Below, one piece after another: positions 8,234-15,617 of a DNA stretch of 64,000 nt. Under the pieces are notes generated by a model. It ran no database searches. It was not told the DNA's origin and saw only the letters and a program-made list of their open reading frames with translations. The DNA is taken from positions 620,001-684,000 of the forward strand of contig FPKD01000001.1 in NCBI GenBank assembly GCA_900119625.1, given 5' to 3'. The position numbers and the translations under genes are program-made. Position 1 is the first letter of the stretch. Each line of letters opens with the position of its first letter. Source of the DNA: Olsenella sp. kh2p3 (GTDB lineage Bacteria > Actinomycetota > Coriobacteriia > Coriobacteriales > Atopobiaceae).

Positions 8234-9928
8234 CTACTCCCTGTGAGCGCGATAGAACGCGATGAGCGCCTGGGTCGACGCGTCCTGCTGCGCTAGCGCC
8301 TCGTCGTCGTGGAACGCGGGCGTAATCTGCTTGGCAAGCTGCTTGCCAAGCTCAACGCCCCACTGGTCGAAGGAGTCAATCCCCCACACCGTACCCTCGA
8401 CAAACACGATGTGCTCGTAAAGCGCAATGAGCTCGCCCAGCGCGTGAGCATCAAGCTTGACGCCAAAGATTGACGTAGTGGGGCGGTTGCCAGAGAAGCA
8501 GCGTGCAGGCACCATCCACTCGGGCGTCCCCTCGGCGCGGACCTCGTCGGCAGTCTTGCCAAAGGCGAGGGCCTTGGTCTGCGCAAGGAAGTTGGAGAGG
8601 AACAGCTCGTGCACGTCCTGCTCGCCATCCTTGGCGGGGTTGGCCGTATTCGCAAAGGCGATGAAGTCCGCGGGGATAAGGTGCGTGCCCTGGTGAATGA
8701 GCTGGTAGAACGAGTGCTGGCCATTGGTGCCTGCCTCGCCCCAGAAGATCTCGCCGGTAGTGGTGGTAACCGGGGTGCCATCCCAGCGCGTGGACTTGCC
8801 GTTGGACTCCATCGTGAGCTGCTGGAGGTAGGCCGGGAAGCGATGCAGGTACTGGTTGTACGGAAGCACCGCGTGGCTCTCGGCGCCAAAGAAGTTGTTG
8901 TACCACACGTTGATCAGGCCCATGAGTGCCACGACGTTCTTCTCGAGCGGCGTCTCGCAGAAGTAGCGGTCAACGTCATGGAAGCCGGCGAGAAACTGCT
9001 CGAAGACCTTGGGCCCAAAGGCAATGATGAGCGAGAGGCCCACCGCGGAGTCCACGGAGTAGCGCCCACCAACCCAGCTCCAGAAGCCAAAGGCGTTCTG
9101 CGGGTCAATGCCAAAGTCCTCGACCAGCTTGAGGTTGGTGGAGACGGCCACAAAGTGGTGCTTCACTGCCTCTGCCACAGAGGCATCGGAGCCGTCGATG
9201 GCACCGGAAGCCTTAAGGCCGTTGAGCAGCCACGCCTTTGCCTCGCGCGCGTTGGTCATGGTCTCAAGCGTAGTGAAGGTCTTGGAGACGATAATCACCA
9301 GCGTGGTCTCGGGGTCGAGGCCCTTGACCTTCTCAGAGATGTCGTTGGGGTCGATGTTGGAGACGTAGCGCACGCTGATGCCGGCGTCCGCGTAGGGCTT
9401 CAGGGCCTCGTAGACCATGACCGGACCAAGGTCGGAGCCGCCAATGCCAATAGAGACCACGTTCTTGATAGCCTTGCCCGTAACGCCCTTCCACTCGCCA
9501 GAGCGCACGCGGTCGGCAAAGGCGTACATGCGGTCGAGAACCCCGTGGACGTCGGCCACGCAGTCCTGCCCGTCCACCACAAGCTTTCCAGCATCTGCTG
9601 CAGGGCGACGCAGCGCGGTATGCAGCACGGCGCGATCTTCGGTGGTGTTGATGTGGACGCCCTCGAACATGGCCGTGCGGCGTTCCTCCACGCCCGTCTC
9701 GCGCGCAAGGTCGCACAGGAGCTTGATTGTCTCCTCGGTCACAAGGTTCTTGGAGAGGTCAAAGTGCAGGTCGTTGAGGTCAAAGGAGAACTTGTCCACA
9801 CGGTTTGCATCCTCGGCAAACCACTCCTTGAGACTAATGCCATTTGCAACCAGCTTGTCGTGGTGGTCCTGAAGCGCCTTCCAAGCAGCGGTCTTGGTGG
9901 CGTCGACGGGTGCGGGAATATTTGGCAT
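8234..9928 (-). CDS. pgi: Glucose-6-phosphate isomerase
   Basis: A 564-residue phosphoglucose isomerase interconverting glucose-6-phosphate and fructose-6-phosphate in glycolysis. It shows the two SIS-fold signatures: [18 protein letters not shown] near residues 150-170 and [18 protein letters not shown] near 290. The active-site region [11 protein letters not shown] and the later QLIHQGTH, with its conserved His, are intact. The start ATG 9928 lies eight bases after AAGGAG. It ends near repeat array 1. A short hypothetical gene lies 68 bp upstream on the same strand and may be co-transcribed. Confidence 0.97.
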   Translation of the reverse strand: MPNIPAPVDATKTAAWKALQDHHDKLVANGISLKEWFAEDANRVDKFSFDLNDLHFDLSKNLVTEETIKLLCDLARETGVEERRTAMFEGVHINTTEDRAVLHTALRRPAADAGKLVVDGQDCVADVHGVLDRMYAFADRVRSGEWKGVTGKAIKNVVSIGIGGSDLGPVMVYEALKPYADAGISVRYVSNIDPNDISEKVKGLDPETTLVIIVSKTFTTLETMTNAREAKAWLLNGLKASGAIDGSDASVAEAVKHHFVAVSTNLKLVEDFGIDPQNAFGFWSWVGGRYSVDSAVGLSLIIAFGPKVFEQFLAGFHDVDRYFCETPLEKNVVALMGLINVWYNNFFGAESHAVLPYNQYLHRFPAYLQQLTMESNGKSTRWDGTPVTTTTGEIFWGEAGTNGQHSFYQLIHQGTHLIPADFIAFANTANPAKDGEQDVHELFLSNFLAQTKALAFGKTADEVRAEGTPEWMVPARCFSGNRPTTSIFGVKLDAHALGELIALYEHIVFVEGTVWGIDSFDQWGVELGKQLAKQITPAFHDDEALAQQDASTQALIAFYRAHRE

Positions 9929-9996
9929 GGCGTTGCTCCTTGTCACACTGGACAACATACGCATTAAGGATACCGCGTCTGCCGGGGGCCGGAGCG

Positions 9997-10554
9997 CTAG
10001 AAGGGCTCTCCCAGGGGAGGTATCTGCTTGAGCCATGCCCACATGACCTGCTTCTGGCGCTGATCTCCCAGAGCTGCCGCAAAACCTCCAAGCGCCAGAA
10101 CGCGGACTCCCCGCACATAGACCACATAACCGGGCTCCAGCATGGCCTCTGGCAGGCTCTGGAGGGAAGCCAGGTTGTCTGCAAAGGCGTCGCGAACGGC
10201 CTGCGCCGCCGCATCGTCGCAGCACACAAGGGTTGCTGGGTCCAGCGCCGCCAGCGTCTCGCGTACGACGGAGGCGTCCAGGGCGCCAGCGCTTCCCGGC
10301 GCCGGAAGAAAGAGCGTGCACCAGTCCTCCGGCTCGTAGCCCAGCCTGGACAGCGACTTTCTCAGCGCCACGCCATCCGGTCCAGAGAGCAGCTCGGCGC
10401 CGTTGCGCTCCTCTGGTGAGAGTTCGCCTTTTGCGAGAACCACGGCCGAGAACGCGTTGCCGCCCATGCGCACGCCGCGCGCCGCGAGCGAGGAGAGCTC
10501 AGCCCGAGCCTTTCCCACGTACGCCTCGCGGCGCCTATCCCGCTCCGTTGCCAT
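9997..10554 (-). CDS. Conserved-looking hypothetical protein upstream of pgi
   Basis: A 185-residue soluble protein with no signal peptide or membrane helix. The start ATG 10554 ([12 protein letters not shown]) follows GGGGGAGGAC; an in-frame ATG at 10569 is possible but has a worse ribosome site. Visible landmarks are [35 protein letters not shown] and a C-terminal [16 protein letters not shown]. The general pattern hints at a uracil-DNA-glycosylase-like or related alpha/beta fold, but I cannot identify catalytic residues and do not assign a function. It shares the leftward strand with pgi. Confidence 0.65.
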   Translation of the reverse strand: MATERDRRREAYVGKARAELSSLAARGVRMGGNAFSAVVLAKGELSPEERNGAELLSGPDGVALRKSLSRLGYEPEDWCTLFLPAPGSAGALDASVVRETLAALDPATLVCCDDAAAQAVRDAFADNLASLQSLPEAMLEPGYVVYVRGVRVLALGGFAAALGDQRQKQVMWAWLKQIPPLGEPF

Positions 10555-10711
10555 TGCGTCCTCCCCCACCGCTCACCAGAGCAAGCGACCACTCACATGT
10601 GATAATGGAGATAGCATTTTGCGCCCCATGTCACACCCAGTGTAAATCGGGTATAAGCCGTTTCGACACGAAACCGCGGGCGAAGGCGTCCGCATCCGCT
10701 GGGAGGCAGAC

Positions 10712-11032
10712 ATGGCTACAACCCCTATTACTACCGATAAGTTCGACTCCATCGTATCCGGCTCCGCAAAGCCCGTCCTCGTTGACTTCTGGGCTTCCTG
10801 GTGCGGCCCCTGCCGTGCTCTTGGCCCCGTGGTCGAGGAGATTTCTGGCGAGCTGAGCGACAAGCTCGACGTCTACAAGTGCAACGTGGACGAGGAGGCG
10901 GATCTTGCCACCAGGTTCCGCATTGTCTCCATCCCCACGCTCATCCTGTTCAAGAACGGCAAGCCCGTCCACACCATGGTGGGCAACATGCCCAAGGCCG
11001 AGCTCAAGAAGGAGCTGGAGGCGTACCTGTAA
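10712..11032 (+). CDS. trxA: Thioredoxin
   Basis: A 106-residue thioredoxin of canonical length. The redox motif WCGPC is at residues 30-34 and the cis-proline loop is SIPTLILF. It reduces disulfides of cytoplasmic proteins using electrons from thioredoxin reductase, which is not in the window. The start ATG 10712 is preceded by GGGAGGC. It is transcribed alone: a hairpin terminator follows and its neighbours upstream run the other way. Confidence 0.96.
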   Translation: MATTPITTDKFDSIVSGSAKPVLVDFWASWCGPCRALGPVVEEISGELSDKLDVYKCNVDEEADLATRFRIVSIPTLILFKNGKPVHTMVGNMPKAELKKELEAYL

Positions 11033-11043
11033 GGGACAACGCG

Positions 11044-11114
11044 GGGCATGCGCTACGCAGCATGCCCTAGACTTGTGCTTAACGCGGGGCGGATGCCTTC
11101 TCGGCGTCCGCCCC
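11044..11114 (+). terminator. Double hairpin after trxA
   Basis: Two stems follow the trxA stop: GGGCATGC/GCATGCCC (11044-11067), then GGGGCGGA..TCCGCCCC (11086-11114) followed by TTCT. The second has the better terminator shape. Confidence 0.6.
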
Positions 11115-11148
11115 TTCTGGTATCACGCGAACTGGAAAGGACTCCCGC

Positions 11149-11826
11149 ATGGCCGAACATCTTGCAGAGAAGGGCCACACGTTTCGAAGGCTCCTGCGAG
11201 AGAACCTGCGCCTTGTCCTTGCGGCAGCTGCGGCCTGCATCTTTATCTGGCTTCTTGAGGAGGTTGGCGAGGGCGAGCTCACCAAGCTCGATTCCGGTGC
11301 CTACCTGCTCTTTGTTCAGACTCTACGCCAACCGTGGCTCACACCGTACATGGAGTCCATCTCCGAGCTTGCGCAACCGGTGGTGCTTCTCGTCATGCTG
11401 CTGGCAGTGGAGGCGTTTGCCCCGGGCCGCAGGCCGGGCACCTGCGCTGCCGTAAACCTAGTGTGCGCCGTTGCGTTGAATGTCCTGCTCAAGCAGTTCG
11501 TTCAGCGGCCAAGGCCAGATGGGTTCCGCCTCATTGCCGAGACGGGCTATAGCTTCCCCTCCGGGCACTCCATGGTGGCGATGGCATTCTACGGGCTTCT
11601 TGCCTGGATGGTATGGCACTACGAGCGCGACCGACTCGTGCGCTGGCTGTGCGTGATCGGCTTTGGCCTGGTGATTGTCCTTATCGGCATCAGTCGCATC
11701 TACCTGGGCGTCCACTACGCTTCTGACGTGCTTGCCGGCTTCTGCGTGTCTCTCATCTGGCTCGCGCTCTACACCAAGCTCGTGGTGCCCTTGCTCATGG
11801 ACGAGAAGGTCACCGAGCACGAATGA
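11149..11826 (+). CDS. PAP2-family membrane phosphatase
   Basis: A 225-residue integral membrane protein with about six hydrophobic segments. All three PAP2 signatures are present: KQFVQRPRPDG, FPSGHSM and SRIYLGVHYASD, giving the catalytic histidines and the phosphate-binding Lys/Arg. Such enzymes remove phosphate from lipid phosphates, for example undecaprenyl pyrophosphate or phosphatidic and phosphatidylglycerol phosphates; the sequence does not tell which. The start ATG 11149 follows AAAGGACT. The second hairpin-repeat array begins within 12 bp of its stop. Confidence 0.9.
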   Translation: MAEHLAEKGHTFRRLLRENLRLVLAAAAACIFIWLLEEVGEGELTKLDSGAYLLFVQTLRQPWLTPYMESISELAQPVVLLVMLLAVEAFAPGRRPGTCAAVNLVCAVALNVLLKQFVQRPRPDGFRLIAETGYSFPSGHSMVAMAFYGLLAWMVWHYERDRLVRWLCVIGFGLVIVLIGISRIYLGVHYASDVLAGFCVSLIWLALYTKLVVPLLMDEKVTEHE

Positions 11827-11837
11827 GGAAGTCATCG

Positions 11838-12172
11838 CGCACGAATACAATGACGCCAACGCAAGGGTTTCCTGCGCAGAGGCTGCAAGGATGCGACCTC
11901 GGCGAGAAAATGACGCCGGAGCTGGGGTTTCCAACGGGATTCCGTACGAAATGCGCCCTCCGGCGCCGAAAAGACGCCAGAGACGAGGTTCCGTTCTTCT
12001 CCGCTGCGGAAATGCTCCTCTCGGCGAGAACATGACGCCGGGAGGAGCCTTTTGTACACGATTGCTGCTGTAACACGCCCTCCGGCGAGATTGCAACGCC
12101 GGAGCTGGGGTTCCCGACGGGATTCCGTACGAGATGTGCCCTCCGGCGCCGAAAAGACGCCGGAGGGCACAG
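11838..12172 (+). repeat. 60 bp-period hairpin repeat array 2 (six units)
   Basis: Loop centres fall near 11848 (degenerate), 11909, 11970, 12031, 12091 and 12151. The last stem is a perfect 11 bp (GCCCTCCGGCG with CGCCGGAGGGC). The fourth reads CTCCTCTCGGCG with CGCCGGGAGGAG, again keeping pairing with different bases. Units 3 and 6 and their linkers are almost identical (linker core ATTCCGTACGA), which indicates duplication of a block of three units. The array lies between the convergent 3' ends of the PAP2 and base pilin genes. Confidence 0.85.
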
Positions 12173-12204
12173 CAGATTAGTATTTTTGTCGAAAAGAAGA
12201 CCTC

Positions 12205-12230
12205 GGGCGTCGCACAAGCGCCGGACGCCC
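12205..12230 (-). terminator. Terminator of the pilus operon
   Basis: GGGCGTC (12205-12211) pairs with GACGCCC (12224-12230). Read leftward the stem is followed by a pyrimidine-rich stretch including TCTTCTTTTC, suited to stop transcription from the pilus genes. Confidence 0.55.
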
Positions 12231-12240
12231 AACACCGCGC

Positions 12241-12981
12241 TTACGACCTCGCCGCACGCTCCTTCTTCTTGCGACGAATGGCCATGACAACTAGCACGGC
12301 GCCACCAATGCAGATAGCAGTGCTCAGCTGGATGAGCCCCCACGTAGAGTCACCAGCCACAGGAAGCTTGACGCCCAGAATCTCGACGGGCTTCTCGGGC
12401 TCAGGCACAGGCTCGGGTTGTCCCTCAAAGCTGTGCGAGAACGACGCGGCGTCCGGCTTATAGCCATCGGACTCACGCCTGATCACCACATGCGATACTG
12501 CAAGGCTGTCGTCAGCATTGTTGACCTCGATCTCGACGTCGTAGACGGTATCGTCCACGGTGAGCCCTTCAGTCCCCGAGGGGTCCGTGACGCAACGCAG
12601 CTGATAGGAGAAGACGCCCGCATGCGAGAAGGTCAGTGCATCCGCCGCAGCAGTGTTCCCCAGCGTCAGCGAAATGTCCTTGCTCGTATCGCCATCCAGG
12701 GTAAACGTGTAGGTGTCGCCCTCCGCATTAGCTGGCAGCGGCGCCACGCCGTCCCTTCCCTCAACACGCGTGAGCTGGTAGGTGAAGGTGCTGCTCAGCT
12801 CCTCGGGGACCATGCCGGTCTTCGAGAACTCCTGCTCCACGGTGAAGTGGTCGACAACGGCTGCAAGCGCACGCGAAGGCGCGGCGAGCAGGGCAACCGC
12901 AATGGCCATCGCAAGCATGCAGACGGCAGCGAGGGCATGCGCCCGCGCCCGTGCGTACAGCCTATCCTCTATCGCGCCCAT
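12241..12981 (-). CDS. FctB-like base (minor) pilin with LPVAG sorting signal
   Basis: A 246-residue secreted pilin. A signal peptide spans about residues 1-40 (ending SRALA). The body resembles Spy0128/FctA-like pilin folds (SHAGVFSYQLRCVTD). A proline-rich stretch (EGQPEPVPEPEKPVEIL) precedes the sorting motif LPVAG, a hydrophobic helix and a basic tail. In Streptococcus pyogenes FctB, a proline-rich tail likewise marks the subunit that anchors the pilus to the wall. It is the last gene of the operon and overlaps the sortase gene by 20 bp. The start at ATG 12981 follows GGAGGAGAAGG. Confidence 0.82.
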   Translation of the reverse strand: MGAIEDRLYARARAHALAAVCMLAMAIAVALLAAPSRALAAVVDHFTVEQEFSKTGMVPEELSSTFTYQLTRVEGRDGVAPLPANAEGDTYTFTLDGDTSKDISLTLGNTAAADALTFSHAGVFSYQLRCVTDPSGTEGLTVDDTVYDVEIEVNNADDSLAVSHVVIRRESDGYKPDAASFSHSFEGQPEPVPEPEKPVEILGVKLPVAGDSTWGLIQLSTAICIGGAVLVVMAIRRKKKERAARS

Positions 12982-13903
12982 CTATCCTTCTCCTCCTGTT
13001 GTTCCCGCTGCGTTTCCGCGAAGGTGCGCCAACCACCCACGCAATGAGCAGGAACACGAGCAACCCAATACCAATCTTTGCCCATAGCGCCAAACCCTTG
13101 TCGGCGGTGCCGGAAAGCGTCCTGGAGACACTCTCGTCGGTGAAGGTGTTCTCGTACGTCTCATCCGTGATGCGAGCCACCACAATGTGGCGGTCATTGG
13201 TCCCGGACCCGCACGTCGAGAGCACCAGCACGTGATCGCTCTCGCCGATCGCACCATCTCGCCAGAACTTGGCGTGAGCCTTTAGATAGGCTAGGAACTC
13301 AGCCATAGATGGAGAGCTCCCAACCGTCGTGCTATAGACAACTTCGTCGTACGCATCGGCAAGAAGGTAGGCGCATATCTCAACGCCGTGGTTCTTGCCG
13401 CCGTAGTAGATGTTGCCGTACCTGTGCTGCCAGAAGAATTCCTCGTCACCAAACTTGTCCAGGTCGCCAAACATGAGGGAGTTCTCCATGTGGTGGCCAA
13501 AGATTACCGTACTTGGGTCTGTGAAGTCCCGCGCATTGCGGTAATCCAGGAAAAGCGAGCCGGAAAGGGCAAACTCGCCCTTTGCGTTGGTGTTGAGGTA
13601 CTTCTCGTTGTCTGGCCCCTGAACCAGCGGGTAGTCAACGCCTGTTCCGTAGAGTGTGAGCCAACCAACCACGTCTGAGTTGGATGCCGCAAGCTCTTCG
13701 AAGCTTGGGTCGTCGTTCTCTGCCGGACGATACGAGGCAAAGTTCTCCTCGCTTGCCTGGCTCTCCACCCGGTTGTTGTCGAGCACCGAGTAAGCGGTGA
13801 AGATAACGACGAGCAGCAACACAGAGAGAACTATCCCGTCGACCAGCCAATTAGCGAGTCGTAGGGCCCCACGGGCCAGCCGACGGGATAGCGAATGGAG
13901 CAT
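12962..13903 (-). CDS. Class B sortase, probable pilus polymerase
   Basis: A 313-residue sortase with a transmembrane helix near residues 23-45 and a second one near 275-295. Catalytic residues are recognisable: His in VIFGHHMENS, Cys in LVLSTCG, and Arg in DRHIVVARI. The TLSTC-like signature and the overall layout are those of class B enzymes. In the S. pyogenes FCT locus a class B enzyme polymerises the FctA shaft, and the same place between shaft and base pilin genes is held here. The start codon directly abuts the pilin stop at 13904. The C-terminal helix with basic tail is typical of pilin-polymerising rather than housekeeping sortases. Confidence 0.9.
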   Translation of the reverse strand: MLHSLSRRLARGALRLANWLVDGIVLSVLLLVVIFTAYSVLDNNRVESQASEENFASYRPAENDDPSFEELAASNSDVVGWLTLYGTGVDYPLVQGPDNEKYLNTNAKGEFALSGSLFLDYRNARDFTDPSTVIFGHHMENSLMFGDLDKFGDEEFFWQHRYGNIYYGGKNHGVEICAYLLADAYDEVVYSTTVGSSPSMAEFLAYLKAHAKFWRDGAIGESDHVLVLSTCGSGTNDRHIVVARITDETYENTFTDESVSRTLSGTADKGLALWAKIGIGLLVFLLIAWVVGAPSRKRSGNNRRRRIDGRDRG

Positions 13904-15001
13904 TTACTTCTCGAGCTTCCTCTTAGCAGCACCGTAGGCAACAACGCCGGCGACGGCAACGCAGCCCAGCATGATGAAGGGCAGGTTGTTGATAACGAGA
14001 CCCGTGGGGGTCACGTCCTCATGGGTGTTAGTCATAGTGCCGTTGTTGGCGTTCTCACCAATAAGCAGGTTCGCCTGAGAGGCGCTTTCGGTGCCGTTGG
14101 TAGTAGCCTTCCAGGACTGGGTGTAGCCATCAACCGCAGTCTCCTGAACAGAATAGGTCGTACCAACGAGGACGTTGGAGAAGGTCACGTCCTGGGCATC
14201 AGCAGCCGTGAAGGTGATGGTGCGGGTAGTAGCGCCGTCAGCAGCGTTGTCGAACTTAACAACGGTAGCACCGTTAGCGGTCGCAGTGATAGCGTTCAGG
14301 ACATCTGCAGCGGTCTTGCCTTCAGGGAGCACAGAGGGAGCGGTGAAGGTCACCGTGAACTCGAACTGCTTGCTCTTGTCACCCTGCTTGCCGGCAACGG
14401 ACTTGGTGATCGTAAGGTCGGCGTCGTTCTCAGAGGTGTTCTCGGTGTACTTGTTGTCGAACTTTATCTCGTTTGTCTTGTCGGCGTTGGTGGTGGTGGT
14501 CACGTCACCCTTGGCAATCACGAAGGAGCTGAACTCAAGACCAGTGTCGCCGTTAACAACGGTGGCAATGAGGGTGTAGACCTGCGGGTCATCCTGGAAG
14601 GCACCAAGGCGAGCGGTATTCTGCGTGGCGTTCTCCTTGATGGTCCAAGCGTAGACGCCAGCGTGCGCAAAGGCGCTGGCATCAGACTTGCCACCAAAGG
14701 TGATGGCACCTTTGCCAGTGTTGTTTGCGGTGTTGGACGCATCAGTCAGCGTGATGTCAGCAATCGCGGCAGCAGGGCCATCGGTGTAGGTCTTCTCGTT
14801 GCCGGTGCCAGTGGAGAGCGCCTTGGGCGTAATGCTATACGTGAAGGTCGCCGACACCGTGGAACCCGGGTTGAGCTCGAGCTGCTTCTGGACCTGCGGT
14901 ACAGCCGCAGTCGCTGCCAGCGCGGTGCTCACGCCGCCAAACAGAGCCGCAACAAGCGCAATTGCGGACGCAAGTGCGACAAACCCTCTGTTCTTTCTCA
15001 T
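13904..15001 (-). CDS. FctA/Spy0128-like major pilin (shaft)
   Basis: A 365-residue secreted protein. It begins MRKNRGFVALASAIALVAAL, a signal peptide ending near residue 30 (ALAATA). Residues about 35-175 match the Spy0128 (FctA, T-antigen) pilin domain, for instance FAHAGVYAWTIKE, and about 185-335 a second Ig-like domain. The C-terminus carries VTPTG followed by a hydrophobic helix and KRKLEK. FctA of S. pyogenes ends in a similar (Q/E)VPTG motif. I chose ATG 15001, with AGGAAGATGAG upstream. Spontaneous Lys-Asn isopeptide bonds are usual in these folds, but I did not identify the residues here. Confidence 0.87.
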   Translation of the reverse strand: MRKNRGFVALASAIALVAALFGGVSTALAATAAVPQVQKQLELNPGSTVSATFTYSITPKALSTGTGNEKTYTDGPAAAIADITLTDASNTANNTGKGAITFGGKSDASAFAHAGVYAWTIKENATQNTARLGAFQDDPQVYTLIATVVNGDTGLEFSSFVIAKGDVTTTTNADKTNEIKFDNKYTENTSENDADLTITKSVAGKQGDKSKQFEFTVTFTAPSVLPEGKTAADVLNAITATANGATVVKFDNAADGATTRTITFTAADAQDVTFSNVLVGTTYSVQETAVDGYTQSWKATTNGTESASQANLLIGENANNGTMTNTHEDVTPTGLVINNLPFIMLGCVAVAGVVAYGAAKRKLEK

Positions 15002-15062
15002 CTCATCTTCCTTTCGACGTGCGCCCCAGGGGACGCGACTTGCCTTGTCTATCACACGGCTC

Positions 15063-15617
15063 TCAGAAGTTCCTTCTCCTGATCACCGTCATGACCTTTC
15101 CTTCCGTGCTCGTGTCGATGTCCACCGGGCCGTAGAGCCTGCTGTCCTTCGACTCTGGGCGGTTGTCGCCCATCACGAACACCTGACCTTCGCCTACCGT
15201 CACTGGATACGTGATGCCTTCCGTAAACGGCAGCGTCTCGGTGTAAATCTTGTCTTCGCTCTGCAGGTAGCCGTTGATTACCAGCCCGTCTGAGGAGAAC
15301 TCCACCGTGTCGCCCGCAACCGCAACAACCCTGCGGAGCTCCTTGGAGTCGCCATCGTCGACCACAATCACGTCACCGGCGGCATAGGTCTTCTCCAGGC
15401 GGTAGTACACGACCAGGTCCCCCTCTCTGAGCGCTGGCGACATGCTCTCGTCAGGCGCTTGGAACAGACCAAAGACGAAGAGGAACACCATTGCGACAAA
15501 GCCCAGAACAAACGCGATCTTGAGGACGAGAAGTAGAAGCTCCGCCGCAAGCGACGGCTCCGAACCCTCGTCCGTGGGCTCTGCGCTCCCCGACGTAGGG
15601 GAAAAGTGGCTGGGCAT
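15063..15617 (-). CDS. Signal peptidase I-like protein of the pilus operon (SipA-like)
   Basis: A 184-residue S26 protein with an N-terminal membrane helix (residues about 25-50). The nucleophile serine is present in ESMSPALREGD and box E reads GDNRPESKDSR. In the position of the general-base lysine the sequence is ELRRVVAVAGD, so the usual Lys-Arg pair is Arg-Arg. In the S. pyogenes pilus locus the equivalent gene (sipA/lepA) also lost catalytic residues and acts as an assembly chaperone. The protein may therefore be weakly active or a chaperone. Its start overlaps the tip-gene stop by one base, so translation is coupled. Confidence 0.85.
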   Translation of the reverse strand: MPSHFSPTSGSAEPTDEGSEPSLAAELLLLVLKIAFVLGFVAMVFLFVFGLFQAPDESMSPALREGDLVVYYRLEKTYAAGDVIVVDDGDSKELRRVVAVAGDTVEFSSDGLVINGYLQSEDKIYTETLPFTEGITYPVTVGEGQVFVMGDNRPESKDSRLYGPVDIDTSTEGKVMTVIRRRNF

